A stretch of 64,000 nucleotides of DNA from Flavobacterium macacae (GTDB lineage Bacteria > Bacteroidota > Bacteroidia > Flavobacteriales > Flavobacteriaceae), in NCBI RefSeq assembly GCF_003865365.1, contig NZ_RQVR01000009.1, positions 99,564 through 163,563 of the forward strand. Reading direction: 5' to 3'. The position numbers and the translations under genes were made by a program. The notes under the pieces are model-generated. The model made no database searches. It saw nothing but the letters and a program-made list of their open reading frames with translations, and was not told where the DNA came from. Of the stretch, positions 1 to 11,500 are shown in pieces. Each line of letters opens with the position of its first letter. Position 1 is the stretch's first letter.

Positions 1-1
1 T

Positions 2-1105
2 TATGGCGTAGCTTTGGCGGCTTCAGCAATGATGGCAACCACGGCTATGCAGTTGGCAATCGATGCTTTCGGGCCCATTTCTGATAACGCTGGAGGAATT
101 GCTGAAATGAGCGAACTGCCCAAAGAAGTGCGCCAAAGGACTGATATTTTAGATTCTGTTGGAAATACCACTGCAGCAACCGGAAAAGGGTTTGCAATCG
201 CATCTGCAGCTTTAACTTCGTTAGCATTATTTGCGGCGTATGTTACGTTCACAGGAATTGACGGAATCAATATTTTCAAAGCTCCGGTTTTGGCAATGTT
301 GTTTGTTGGCGGCATGATTCCGGTGGTTTTCTCCGCTTTGGCGATGAATTCCGTAGGAAAAGCAGCAATGGATATGGTGTACGAAGTAAGAAGACAATTT
401 CGTGAAATTCCAGGAATTATGGAAGGAACCGGAAAACCAGAATATGCAAAATGTGTTGATATTTCTACAAAGGCCGCTTTGCGCGAAATGATGCTTCCAG
501 GAATTTTGACCATCGGTTTTCCAATTGCCATTGTGCTTTTAGGAAAATTAGTTTATCCAGAAAATAACCAATTGATTGCAGAAATGCTTGGCGGTTATAT
601 GGCGGGGGTTACGGTTTCAGGCGTACTTTGGGCTGTTTTTCAAAACAACGCTGGCGGTGCTTGGGATAATGCCAAAAAATCTTTTGAAGCTGGTGTCATG
701 ATTAACGGCGAGATGACTTACAAAGGTTCTGATGCGCACAAAGCGGCCGTGACCGGAGATACTGTCGGTGATCCTTTTAAAGATACTTCTGGTCCTTCGA
801 TGAATATTTTGATTAAGCTGACATGTCTAATCGGATTGGTAATTGCACCAATTTTAGGGGGTCACGATGCAACAGTGGTTGTAGAAGAAGTCACCGCAAC
901 AGAAATGGTCCAAGCAATTCAAGCGGAAGCTGGAACTCCAGCTATTCACACGTCAAAAGAAGTCAGAATCGAATCAATGAAAGATGCTGAAGGAAAAGTA
1001 AAAACAACCGTGACGACAACTACAAATGACAAAGTGGATACGCAAGTTTTTGAAGGAACCGAAGCAGAAGTCAATGCAAAATTAGACGCTTTTAGAAAAC
1101 ATTAA
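2..1105 (+). CDS. hppA: Membrane-bound ion-translocating pyrophosphatase, 3' part
   Basis: This is the C-terminal 367 residues of a membrane pyrophosphatase, which couples PPi hydrolysis to H+ and/or Na+ export across the inner membrane. The reading frame is open from base 2, so the gene begins before the window. Visible family motifs are the [16 protein letters not shown] segment near the start and [12 protein letters not shown] about 50 residues later. Alanine in GNTTAA, where K+-independent enzymes carry lysine, places it in the K+-dependent class (family knowledge). Several hydrophobic segments follow, then the conserved [11 protein letters not shown] and [14 protein letters not shown] motifs near the end. 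A hydrophilic Thr/Lys/Val-rich tail of about 70 residues follows the last membrane segment. Whether it pumps H+ or Na+ cannot be decided without the N-terminal half. Confidence 0.95.
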   Translation, partial: YGVALAASAMMATTAMQLAIDAFGPISDNAGGIAEMSELPKEVRQRTDILDSVGNTTAATGKGFAIASAALTSLALFAAYVTFTGIDGINIFKAPVLAMLFVGGMIPVVFSALAMNSVGKAAMDMVYEVRRQFREIPGIMEGTGKPEYAKCVDISTKAALREMMLPGILTIGFPIAIVLLGKLVYPENNQLIAEMLGGYMAGVTVSGVLWAVFQNNAGGAWDNAKKSFEAGVMINGEMTYKGSDAHKAAVTGDTVGDPFKDTSGPSMNILIKLTCLIGLVIAPILGGHDATVVVEEVTATEMVQAIQAEAGTPAIHTSKEVRIESMKDAEGKVKTTVTTTTNDKVDTQVFEGTEAEVNAKLDAFRKH

Positions 1106-1120
1106 TATAAAATTTAGAGA

Positions 1121-1155
1121 AAAAAAATGCCTTTCAATTTGAAAGGCATTTTTTT
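1121..1155. terminator. Bidirectional rho-independent terminator
   Basis: A near-perfect hairpin (left arm AAATGCCTTTCAA, right arm its complement) has A and T runs on either side. It sits between the convergent pyrophosphatase and deoxynucleoside kinase genes and can serve both. Confidence 0.85.
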
Positions 1156-1173
1156 CTCTATATTCAATTCTAT

Positions 1174-1788
1174 CTAAAACAATCCGTTGATTTCAGCATT
1201 AATTCTATTGATAATATCTCCTAAATCTTCTGGATTATCTACAAAATTTAAATTATCAACATCAATAATCAGCAGTTTTCCGGCCGTATAACTTTCAATC
1301 CAAGCTTCGTATCTTTCGTTCAAACGGCTTAAATAATCAATCGAAATTGAATTTTCATATTCGCGTCCTCGTTTGTGGATTTGATTGACCAAATTAGGAA
1401 TCGAACTTCTTAAATAAATCAACAAATCTGGACCTTCAACAAGTGTTTGCATCAAGTCAAAAAGCGATTTGTAATTGGTGAAATCACGATTTGTCATCAA
1501 TCCCATAGCGTGAAGATTGGGTGCAAAAATGTGTGCGTCTTCATAAATCGTTCTATCTTGGATGATGTTTTTTCCGCTTTCACGAATTTGCAAAACCTGT
1601 CTGAAACGGCTGTTCAAGAAATAAATTTGAAGATTGAAAGACCAACGCGCCATTTCGTGATAAAAATCATCTAAATAAGGGTTGTCAACAACATCTTCAA
1701 AGTGTGGTTCCCACTTAAAATGTTTGGCTAATAAACGCGTCAGCGTTGTTTTTCCGGCTCCGATATTTCCTGCTACTGCTATGTGCAT
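1174..1788 (-). CDS. Deoxynucleoside kinase
   Basis: This 204-residue protein phosphorylates deoxynucleosides with ATP (nucleotide salvage, cytosol). The P-loop GNIGAGKTT is at residues 7-15, the DRT motif that binds the substrate region (IIQDRTIYEDAHIFA) lies about one third along, and the Arg-rich lid segment KRGREYE lies towards the C terminus. Length fits the dGK/dAK/dCK family; which base is preferred cannot be read from sequence alone. Its start codon overlaps the stop of the upstream secreted-protein gene by one base (TAATG), so the two are probably translationally coupled, an odd pairing of a salvage kinase with an exported protein. Confidence 0.9.
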   Translation of the reverse strand: MHIAVAGNIGAGKTTLTRLLAKHFKWEPHFEDVVDNPYLDDFYHEMARWSFNLQIYFLNSRFRQVLQIRESGKNIIQDRTIYEDAHIFAPNLHAMGLMTNRDFTNYKSLFDLMQTLVEGPDLLIYLRSSIPNLVNQIHKRGREYENSISIDYLSRLNERYEAWIESYTAGKLLIIDVDNLNFVDNPEDLGDIINRINAEINGLF

Positions 1789-2579
1789 TATGGTAAAATA
1801 AGTTTATAGTGATATATTTCTTGCGATGTAAAAATAGCTAAAATTTGCTCTTTATAAGAAAAACGGTCAAAGCTTTTTTCGTTAAGGACAATTGGCGTTG
1901 TCGAAGCATTTTCTAAATTATAGAAAAACAATTCGTTACCTTTTTTGTAAATAATTTTTGTGGGAGAAACTACTTGCAATTGCTCAAATTCAGGAATGTT
2001 TCCAAGAAAATTTACTTTTCCAAAAAGGTTGGAAACATACAAATTTTGTTTGGTGTCAACCCAATAAAAATAATTATAATCGGATTGATAAAATTTCAAG
2101 CTTTGGTCAAAAGACTGCGTAATTGGCTGGAAAGTATTTTTCAAAACATCAAATAAACCGAGTTTTTGAGAAAGCATATCATACAGCCAAAGTCGGTTTT
2201 GTGATGCCAAACTCATCGCTTCGGGATTCAACGGAACATTCAATTCTGAGAAATTAATTTTCGTAGTTTCATTCAATTGGTTGTCTAATAAAACGGCAGT
2301 TGTAAACTGTTTGTAAAACAAAACAATTTGCAACGGATTCTGTAAATCGACCTGGTGAATTTTTCCTAAAGGAATATTTTTATAGAAAGAAACCTTGCCA
2401 TTATTGTTTTTCCGGAATTCATTTTCATAGACAGAATAGGTGCTTCCATAATTATCTTGACCCACAAACTGGCCTGTTTCCCATTTTTCAACTTTTGAAA
2501 AAAGAGGCGACATTGCTGGATTTTGAGCAAAACCTACGAAGAAAACAAAAAAGAAAACAGGCAAAAATAGTTTTTTCAT
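1788..2579 (-). CDS. Secreted protein of unknown function
   Basis: A 263-residue protein with an N-terminal signal peptide (MKKLFLPVFFFVFFVGFAQ). The rest is rich in short beta-strand-like segments (LWLYDMLSQKLGLFD, FYWVDTKQNLYVS), suggestive of a beta-propeller or similar beta fold, but no named domain is recognised. It is the first gene of a two-gene unit with the deoxynucleoside kinase, overlapping it by one base. No function is assigned. Confidence 0.8.
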   Translation of the reverse strand: MKKLFLPVFFFVFFVGFAQNPAMSPLFSKVEKWETGQFVGQDNYGSTYSVYENEFRKNNNGKVSFYKNIPLGKIHQVDLQNPLQIVLFYKQFTTAVLLDNQLNETTKINFSELNVPLNPEAMSLASQNRLWLYDMLSQKLGLFDVLKNTFQPITQSFDQSLKFYQSDYNYFYWVDTKQNLYVSNLFGKVNFLGNIPEFEQLQVVSPTKIIYKKGNELFFYNLENASTTPIVLNEKSFDRFSYKEQILAIFTSQEIYHYKLILP

Positions 2580-2696
2580 AAGGTGCCAATTTACGAATTA
2601 CTTTACCATTCAAAGTATTTCAAGTGAAAATATTTAACAAAAGCTTGTAACAAATAATGCGCAAAATAGTCATATTTGTATCTTAAAATAGAATTT

Positions 2697-3569
2697 ATGA
2701 AAAAGTTATTTTCAGTTGCAATTGTTTTGTTTTCAGTGTTTTCAGTTGAAGCACAAGAATTTCAAGGCTTGGCGGTTTATGAATCAAAAACAAGCACTTC
2801 TGATTTCAAGGCAAATTTTGGTGGAAACCGAGAAATTACGCCAGAAATGCAAAAAAATATTGAAGAAAGAATGAAGAAAATGATGGAAAAAACCTTTGTT
2901 TTGAACTTTGATAAAACCGCTTCGATATATAAGGAACAAGAAAAATTAGACGCGCCAGGGCAAAATGGTACGGGTATGCGAATGATGTCGTCCATGATGG
3001 GCGGTGGTGGCACTACGTATAAAAACGTAAAAGAAAAAACCTATTCTGTGGACAAAGAATTTATGGGAAAAGAGTTTTTGGTGAAAGATTCACTTCCGAA
3101 ATTAGAATGGAAGATGGAATCAGAAACCAAGCAAATTGGCGGTTACACATGTTACAAGGCAACAGCGGTAAAACCTGCAAGCCAATCTGACTTTAGAAAC
3201 TTCAGGCCTAAAAAAGACGAAGCCAAAAAAGACGAAAAAGAGAAAACAACCAACTTGATGGACAGTTTTGAGATGCCAAAAGAAGTGACCATCACGGCTT
3301 GGTATGCACCAGAGATACCGATTAACCAAGGGCCTGAAAATTATTGGGGATTGCCTGGATTAATCTTGGAAGTCAGCGATGGGAAAACCGTAATTCTTTG
3401 TTCAAAAGTAGTTTTGAATGCCAAAGAAAAAGTAGCCATAAAAGCGCCAACAAAAGGAAAAGTCATCAGCCAAAAAGAATATGACGAAACCGTAACCAAA
3501 AAAATGGAGGAAATGCGCGAGCAGTTTAAAAACGGTGGCGGAAGACCAAATTTTAGAATGGGGAATTAG
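2697..3569 (+). CDS. GLPGLI family protein
   Basis: A secreted 290-residue protein of the Bacteroidota GLPGLI family, named for the motif seen here as GLPGLILE at about residue 218. The signal peptide MKKLFSVAIVLFSVFSVEAQ supports the ATG at 2697 over an in-frame TTG 21 bases upstream. The family order is visible: FQGLAVYES start, KTFVLNFDKTASIY, a QIGGYTCYKA segment, AWYAPEIPINQGPENYWGLPGLI, and a charged C-terminal end. Met-rich and Lys/Glu-rich linkers separate these. Such proteins commonly lie beside TonB-like or carboxypeptidase-regulatory barrel proteins; their biochemical role is unknown. It is the best intact reference for the decayed paralogue at 4563-4962 and 11641-11902. Confidence 0.9.
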   Translation: MKKLFSVAIVLFSVFSVEAQEFQGLAVYESKTSTSDFKANFGGNREITPEMQKNIEERMKKMMEKTFVLNFDKTASIYKEQEKLDAPGQNGTGMRMMSSMMGGGGTTYKNVKEKTYSVDKEFMGKEFLVKDSLPKLEWKMESETKQIGGYTCYKATAVKPASQSDFRNFRPKKDEAKKDEKEKTTNLMDSFEMPKEVTITAWYAPEIPINQGPENYWGLPGLILEVSDGKTVILCSKVVLNAKEKVAIKAPTKGKVISQKEYDETVTKKMEEMREQFKNGGGRPNFRMGN

Positions 3570-3584
3570 TTTTCTATATCTAAT

Positions 3585-3626
3585 TAAAAAAAGGCATAGA
3601 TTGCAGTCGCAGTTTATGCCTTTTTT
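3585..3626 (+). terminator. Rho-independent terminator
   Basis: A stem AAAAAAGGCATA / TATGCCTTTTTT follows the GLPGLI gene. Its T run ends directly at the ATG of the next gene (3627), so either read-through transcription or a promoter inside the upstream gene must feed that gene. Confidence 0.75.
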
Positions 3627-4556
3627 ATGAGATATAATTTCCTTTTTTTGTTCTTCATAGTTCTATTTTGCAATAATTTACATTCGCAGATTTTAAGCGG
3701 AACTGTTTTAGATGCAGATTCAAACAGCACAATTGACTTGGCATCAATTTATTTTAAAGAATCAAAATACACTATTTTTTCTGATAGTAACGGCAAATTT
3801 TCTGTTGAAATTGACACAAAAAATCAGAAGGAAGCACTTGTTATTTCTTCTGTTGGATATCAGGATTTGAAAATTAACTTGAAAAAATATACTGAAAACA
3901 AAGAATATCAAGCTACTTTTAAACTGTTTTCAAAAGTGCAAACACTTGACGAAGTTGTAATTTCGAACAAAAAAATAAATTACAGCTCGGCGAAAACAAT
4001 TACTTCAAAACGAAATGGAATTGCTGGTTTATCATTTCAATTTGGGACAGAAAATGTGACATTGGTTCAAAATCCTTATGTCAAGAATGGAAAAATTAAA
4101 AAAGTAATTTTAAGTTTGAAAAAGGCTACAGAAGATCCAAAACAACCCAAGTGGAAAATTGATTATACAACGGCTTACAATATTAAATTTTATAAATACG
4201 ACGCGAGAAATCAAAAACCAAGCGAAGAACTTTACAACAAAAATATTATTGTGGAACCAGGTAATAAAACACAAGATTTTGTCATTGACGTGGATTCGTT
4301 ACATATTCCTTTTCCAAAAGAAGGCGTTTGTGTTGGGGTTGAATATGTAAACACAAGATATAAAAATCCAAAGACAAATTTTGCATTAATAGCTCCAACT
4401 ATGAATTTTTATCAAGAAGAAAAATTAAAACCCATTATTTCTTGGTCGAGGTATCGTGGTGAAGATTGGGAGTTCAGGCATTCTTTTTCAAACTTTAAAA
4501 ACAGACGCTATCAAAATGTGATGGTTGTGGATTTAGTAGTAAACACGGAAAAATAA
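3627..4556 (+). CDS. Carboxypeptidase-like regulatory domain protein
   Basis: A secreted 309-residue protein. Residues 1-20 form a signal peptide; residues about 21-110 are a carboxypeptidase-regulatory-like beta sandwich (QILSGTVLDADSNSTIDLAS, the SDSNGKFSVEI strand and SSVGYQDLKI), the domain commonly found at the N terminus of SusC/TonB-dependent proteins. The remaining 200 residues resemble the DUF5686-less surface proteins of flavobacteria and contain no barrel. The start codon touches the T run of the preceding terminator. Function is unknown; the neighbourhood of GLPGLI genes suggests an envelope role. Confidence 0.8.
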   Translation: MRYNFLFLFFIVLFCNNLHSQILSGTVLDADSNSTIDLASIYFKESKYTIFSDSNGKFSVEIDTKNQKEALVISSVGYQDLKINLKKYTENKEYQATFKLFSKVQTLDEVVISNKKINYSSAKTITSKRNGIAGLSFQFGTENVTLVQNPYVKNGKIKKVILSLKKATEDPKQPKWKIDYTTAYNIKFYKYDARNQKPSEELYNKNIIVEPGNKTQDFVIDVDSLHIPFPKEGVCVGVEYVNTRYKNPKTNFALIAPTMNFYQEEKLKPIISWSRYRGEDWEFRHSFSNFKNRRYQNVMVVDLVVNTEK

Positions 4557-4562
4557 AAAAAA

Positions 4563-4962
4563 ATGAAGTTATGTGCTGTTGCAGAGTATTCACAAAAAAT
4601 TTCAAGGTACGGCAACCTATGAGTGGAAGGCAAGTTCTGATGAATTTAGGGAAAATGTAATTCAACCCGACATGGATCCCAAAATGAAAGCTTTTTTGGA
4701 AGCCAAAATGGAAAAAATATTTCACAAAACGTTCCTGCTTAACTTTGATAAAAACACGTCAGTTTATGCTCAAGAGCAAGTTTTAGAGGTACACGGAGAC
4801 GGTTTTGTACCTGAGTTGTCACAAGACGGAATTGAGTTGTCCAAGTTTAAAAATATCCAGAAGAAAAAAATAATGGTTCAAAAAGAATTTTATGGAAAAA
4901 ATATAGTATTAAATATAATAGTGTTCAGAATTGAAATTTTTTATAAATATATAGGAATATAG
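4563..4962 (+). pseudogene. GLPGLI family gene, 5' half of a split pseudogene
   Basis: The reading frame open from 4573 to 4962 matches the first half of the intact GLPGLI protein: FQGTATYEWKASSDEF, then KMEKIFHKTFLLNFDKNTSVY, then MVQKEFYGKN (intact: VDKEFMGKE). The ATG at 4563 is out of frame with this and the signal peptide is missing, as if bases were lost or gained in the A run near 4600. Similarity fades after about 4905, although weak, frameshifted resemblance may continue to about 4960. The matching 3' half is at 11641-11902. The original gene was therefore next to the barrel gene at 11947. Confidence 0.8.
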
Positions 4963-5194
4963 CTGTATTTAAACGTAATATTTTAAATATCATTAAATTA
5001 AAAGTTAAATATTTGATTTAATTTATTATTTTTAACCCGTTGATATTATTTTTTACATATAACAGACTGATAAGAAGCCCCCAATATTCCAGCCTAAATT
5101 TTTATTTTATTTCCCTTAGCTTCCTACTTTTTTTTGGATATATAAAATCGCTACAACCCGGTTTTATACTTAAACTTAATAAAATTTTTAAGCT

Positions 5195-5527
5195 ATGAAA
5201 AAAAAATACTTTATTGTTATTGCTCTTGTAATGACATTTTCTTCCTATTCTCAAGACCAAAAGATCCTTCGAACCGAACCGAACGGTGTCGTCGTTTATA
5301 AACCTATTGATGTTGAAACTGCGCAGGGCATTGTTAAGGAAGACTTCAAAACAAATCCTTCCCGATCAATTAACGATTTGACTCTAGAGGAATTAAATGA
5401 CATGCTTTATTATCTCAATTTAAAGATAAAAAGTATTGAAGAAACAACTGAAAATGCGTCATCTTTAGATTCTTATATTGAAGAAAGGCAACAAGTGAGA
5501 AAAAGAATTCAAACCCTTAAAACCTAA
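5195..5527 (+). CDS. Small secreted protein upstream of the T9SS repeat protein
   Basis: A 110-residue protein with a signal peptide (MKKKYFIVIALVMTFSSYSQ). The mature part has a short strand-like start, the segment SINDLTLEELNDMLYYLNLKIKSIEE and a charged helical C terminus (EERQQVRKRIQTLKT), compatible with a short coiled coil. Only 8 bases separate it from the giant gene at 5536, so the two are very likely co-transcribed. No family is recognised; a partner or chaperone role for the adhesin is an inference from position only. Confidence 0.7.
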   Translation: MKKKYFIVIALVMTFSSYSQDQKILRTEPNGVVVYKPIDVETAQGIVKEDFKTNPSRSINDLTLEELNDMLYYLNLKIKSIEETTENASSLDSYIEERQQVRKRIQTLKT

Positions 5528-5535
5528 TAAGAGAG

Positions 5536-8500
5536 ATGAAGCACTATATACTACTTTTTTGTTTTCTTCTGCTTTTTATAGGAAAAACAAATGCTCAAAT
5601 TGTGGCTAATGGCAATTCTGGAGAAACCATAACAGCTTACACCAATGGAACTCCAAATGATCCTATTTATATTTGGTGTGCAACAGGTTTGTCAAATAAT
5701 ACGGCAAGTCTGACAGCAAGCTCCCCAAGTGGCCCCGGAACTTATACTTACAACTGGTTTTATCATAATGAGGTGAATTTTTCGTGGACAGCGTATACCA
5801 CCCAAACGGGCACGTCGTCAACCATCTCAAATTTGCCAAGTGATGGATATCGTGTTCAGATCTATGATAGCTCTAATGTGTTGGTTGCCTGTTATGTGGC
5901 TTGGGTTTGGAATATGAACGGGCAACTTAACCCAACAGCTACCCCAACGGCTTGTAATGCAACAAACCTGGCTGGGAATGTAGGTGTAAATGGTTCTTTT
6001 AGTTATTATAACCCGCCACTGCCACCATCAATTATTACTCCGAGTACTCAAATTTCAGTTTGCTTTTCTGCAACACACACTTGGGTTTCTGATTTGGCAT
6101 TTTATTTAGTAGGACCGCCCTCTTGCGGAAGTCCCACAATTTTGCTTTCCCCAAATCCAGGAGCTCTTGGCCAAAATAGTATTTGCAATAGCGGTAATAA
6201 TGTGGCAAATTTATGTTTTTCAAATACGGCAAATGCTAATTTAAATGTATGTTCTGCAAATGCTCCTTTGACAGGAAATTTTAATACCTACGGTCCTGGT
6301 TCTATCCCAATAAATTGGAGCCCATTATATGGATGTAATGCGGCGCAAGGAGGCTGGTCGGTACGAATTTTTGATTGTATTGGTGGAGATGTGGGGGCAT
6401 TGACAAATGCAACGATTTCATTCACAAATTTACAAAGTGTATGTAATTCATTAACTAGCGTTACTTATACTTCGGGACCAATTAATTCGATAATTAATGA
6501 TAATTCTTGCTCGGCAGCAACAGCTTCTATTTTTCAAGTACCGGTTTCTCCAGCGTTAACGAATCCGATAACGCTTAATGCTTCGACGGTTCTTCAATGG
6601 ATAGCTTCTCCGGCGACTGCACTTACAAATCCTAATTCTTCAAATACATCCGTAATTGATTTGCCTGATGGGAATTATAATTTCACATTGGTTGCAACGG
6701 TAACTTATGGTTCAACGAGTTGCACTTATTCTGGAGGCACATCATTTCTGAGTGCAAGTCTCGATATCCCAGAACCAGAGGATTTGAATGTTTGCGGGAC
6801 ACCGCCATTAGTTTTTGATCTTACCCAAAATACTCCAATTGTAGATCCGGCAGGAATATATCAAGTTTCGTATCATAATACGCTTGCAACAGCACAAAGC
6901 AATACTGCTCCGATAGCGGTTCCCACGGCATATCTGAGTAGTGGAAACGGAGAAATAATTTACGTGAGGGTTCAAAGTTCGGCAATCTGTTTTGCTGTGA
7001 AAGACTTTACCTTAAACTTATCTAATTCCGTGGTTCCATTATTTGATCCGGTTGAAGCGGTATGCATTGGAGACGTGATTCCTCCATTGCCACTTATCTC
7101 AAATGATGACATTACTGGGGTTTGGTCGCCGGCATTAGATAATACACAAACAACCACCTATACCTTTACACCTGATTTAGGCCAATGTGCCGATCCGGCG
7201 ACCCTGGAAATTGTTGTCAATACGCCACCAATTATTTCCTCCCCAACGCCACTTGAAATTTGTGATGATAACAATGATGGGTTTTCTACATTTAATTTGA
7301 CAGTAAAGGATGATGAAATCACAAATGGAAATACTGCCCTTGTGGTAACGTATCATGAAACTCTGTCTAATTCACAGAATGGAGTTGGGATCATAGATCC
7401 TGCAACGGCATATCAAAACGTGAACCAAAATACCCAGACAGTTTATATTAGAGTTGTGGAATTAAATAGCAATTGTGCAAGTTTTGAGACTTTGCAGCTC
7501 GTTGTTTTACCAAATCCTACCGTTGTTTCGGTTTCAGATTATGAATTGTGTGATTATACAAATCCGGGAGACGGAATTGAAGAATTTGATTTAGGAACAA
7601 AAATTAACGAAATAATAAATGCACAAACTAATGTTTCAGTAGATTTTTATTTAGATCAGGCGCAAGCAACAGCAGGAGTTTTAGGAACGGAATTGCCATT
7701 GTTGTATCAAAATATTGTTTCAAACCCACAGACGATTTGGTATAGGATTGAAAATAATGCGACCGGATGTTTTAGCGTAGGGTCGTTTGATTTGATTGTA
7801 AATCTGCTGCCTCAAATTACAACGCCAACAACATTAACCGCATGTGGTTCAAATGTTACAGGGCAAGGGCAATTTGATTTGACGGTAAAAACAACACAAA
7901 TTACAAATGGGCAAAATGGTTTTATCGTAACCTATCATACTACGCTAACAGGTGCAGGCACTGAAACAGATGAGATAAATCCGGCCAATGATTACACTGG
8001 ATTAGACGGTCAAATTATCTATGTTAGAGTTGAAAATATTGATACGGGGTGTTTTATAACCACACAATTCGATCTTGAGGTTGTTGATGCTCCAGCGCCG
8101 ATATTGCCTGATCCCTTATACTATTGCGATCCAAACAATGACGGATTTGGCATATTTGATTTAAGCACAGCAGCAGCCCAAATTTTGGCAGGGAATCCAA
8201 ATATGACGGTAACTTTTCATGAAACGGCCATAGATGCTTCTTTTGGTGTAAGCGCAGTAGGCTTGACTTACAACAATATTAATCAATGGACACAAACGCT
8301 TTATGTTCGATTGGAATCAAATGCGGGGGGATGTAGCTATTTTGGAGAATTGCAATTAATTGTAAATCCAACACCGGTGGCCGTAACGCCAGATCCAATT
8401 CAGGTTTGTGATGAGACTGCTGACGGATTTGCGACATTCAATATTACCATCAGAAATAATCAAATATTAAACGGAGCTGATGCACAGCTTCATCAAATAA

Positions 8501-11500
8501 CCTATCATTTGACCGAAGCGAATGCAATTGCAGCTTCAAATGCGATTACAAATGTTCTTGCTTTTACAAATACAGTTCCAAATAGCCAGACAATTTGGGT
8601 TAGAGTAGAAATTATAGCAACAGGGTGTTATGATGTGGTTCCTTTAGAATTGATTGTAAATCCGCTTCCAGTAGTTCCTTTTCCTGCAACACCTTATGAA
8701 GTATGTGATGTGAATAATTCAGGAGATGAGTTTGAAGAATTTGATTTGGGCAGCTATATTCCAACAATCACGTCTGATCCTGTAATGATGGTAACCTATC
8801 ATTTTGATCAGGCGGCGGCACTTGCAGGAACTCCTTCATTACCGCTTTTATATACAAATCAGGTGGCAGGAGTCCAGACTATTTTTGTCAGGGTGACTAA
8901 TTCTGATACACAATGTTTTGCCATTACTTTATTAGATTTAAGAGTAGAACCGCTTCCGGCGCCTGTAATTCCAGATCCAGTTGTGGAATGCGATTTAGAC
9001 GGAAATGGTTTTGCAACATTTGATCTTCAGGCACTAATTATAGATATTCTTGATGGAGCTCCAGATACTGTAATTACGTTTCATGAAACCTATAGTAATG
9101 CTGATTTGAATTTTTTTCCTTTAGGAAACACCTATGAAAATGTCAATGCATTTGCCCAAACAATTTATATCAGGGCAGAAAATATCTTAACCGGATGTTA
9201 TTCTGTGGTTTCCATGGAACTTCGCGTAAATGCCTCTCCCGAGATGCCAAATCTTCAGAATTTGCAAATTTGCGATAATAATCAAGACGCGATCCGCACA
9301 ATTGATTTGACACAACAAACGCAAATAATTTTAGATGCGCAAACAGGTGGAAGCACTTATTCTATTAGGTATTTTACCTCATTAGCAAATGCCCAGTCAG
9401 GATCAAGTGCCATTGTGGCGCCAACCAATTTTTTAGGTACAAACGGACAAACAATTTGGGTTTCTGTTACTGATACAGTTTCAGAATGTTTCACCATCGG
9501 AAGCTTCCAGCTCGAAATTGATACGCCACTTGCTTTAAGCCCTGCCTATTCCTTATCTGTTTGTGATAATCTTTCTCCAGCAAATGACAGTGTAGGAATG
9601 TTTGATCTGACTTCAATGAATAGTGTAATTACAGGAAATGCTTCTGAATACACAGTTCAATATTATTTAAATCAAGCAAATGCGCAAAGCGATACCGATG
9701 CAATTACAAATCCCGAGGCATTTTCAAACGGAAGCATCCTAGGAGTAAATAATCCATATACGCTTTTTGTGGCAGTGACCAATACGGCCACAACCTGCAG
9801 AAGTTACACGACGCTTACTATCAGGGTTTTGCCAATTCCAACGCCAAATACAGATCCTCAAGATTTGATTGCCTGCGATGATGTAAATTCTCCAAACGGC
9901 ACAGAGATTTTTGATCTTGCCGTAAACGAAGTTTATATCCAGAATAACGATCCGACGCTTACTTTTGCGTATTATCCAACCGAAGCGGATGCAATTGCCC
10001 AAACAAATCAAATTATGGTGCCGACTGCTTATGAAGGTGTGGGCATAGTGTACATCAGGGTGATGAATTCACAAGCAGATTCAAACGGAAACAATTGTTA
10101 TGTGGTTGTGGAGCAGTTATTAATTGTAAATCCGCTACCCGTTGTGGCTGTAACTCCTGTAATTAATGCCGTTTGCCAACAAAACAATACGGGAACGGCA
10201 ACATTTACGCTTTCAAATTCAAATGAAGAAGTATTAGACGGTTCGCAAAATACAGCTGATTTTACATTTACATACCATTTGAACCAGGCTGACGCTCAAA
10301 TAGGAAACAACCCGTTGACAGATCAATATGTAAATTTGACAAACCCACAAGATATTTATGTTAGGGTAGTAAATAACGTAACCGGTTGCGTAAATCCAAC
10401 AGCTGTTGTCACTTTAATTGCTGATGACGGAGCGATTGCCAATCCGGTAGATGAAACAGATCCAGCTATTGCGTTAATAATTGCAACATGTGATGATGAG
10501 GGTACAAATGATGGTTTCCATTTATTTAATCTTTCTGATCTTGACAGTACAATTTTAGGAAGCCAAAGCACAGATCCAAATTACACGATTCATTATTACA
10601 CAAGTCAGGCTTTGATTGACCAAGATGTATTAAATGTAGGGCCAGCAACCACAAATCCTTCGGCAATTCAAACTCCAGGAGCATTTGTGAATACAGAAGC
10701 TTTTGTACAAACAATTTATGCAGTTGTGATTAATACGGCTTCGGTAACAGGATGTCCAAGTGTTGTTAGTTTTCCAATTACTGTAAATCCGCTTCCTGAA
10801 CCGATTATTGACAATCAAGGAGGCGTTATTTGTGTGGAATTTGGAACAGGAAATGTAATTACGCCAATCGTGCTTTCAACGCAATATACAAGTGCAACAC
10901 ACGCATTTGAATGGAGTTTAGGAAATACCGTTGTGGGAACTGATGAAACACATACCATCAATACTATGGCAACAGCAACATCGGTTTACAGCGTTATTGC
11001 AACCGATATCCAGACAGGTTGTGTGTCAAATGCAGTTCAAACCACAATTACAAGATCTGGACCTCCAGTAATTACAAATGTCCAAGTGACAAATGCATTT
11101 ACTGAAAACCAAATAATTACGGTTACAGCAAGTGGTTTTGGAACCTATGAATACCAAATTGACAATGGTCCTTGGCAAAACAGCAATGTTTTCAGCGGTG
11201 TTTCAATTGGGGAACATAGTGTAACCGTGAGAGATGTTTTAAGAGAAGCAGGCTGTGGGTCTGGTACCGAAGAGGCAATGGCGATTGGTTATCCTAACTA
11301 TTTTACGCCAAACGGTGACGGAATACACGATACTTGGAATATTGTGGGATTAGATGAAACAGCACAGATTTTTATCTTTGACCGCTATGGAAAACTTGTG
11401 AAACAAATTAGCGCAGTGGGAGCAGGCTGGGACGGAACAATGAACGGACAGCCTTTACCATCGACTGATTATTGGTTCAAAGTAAATTTTATAGAGCAAA

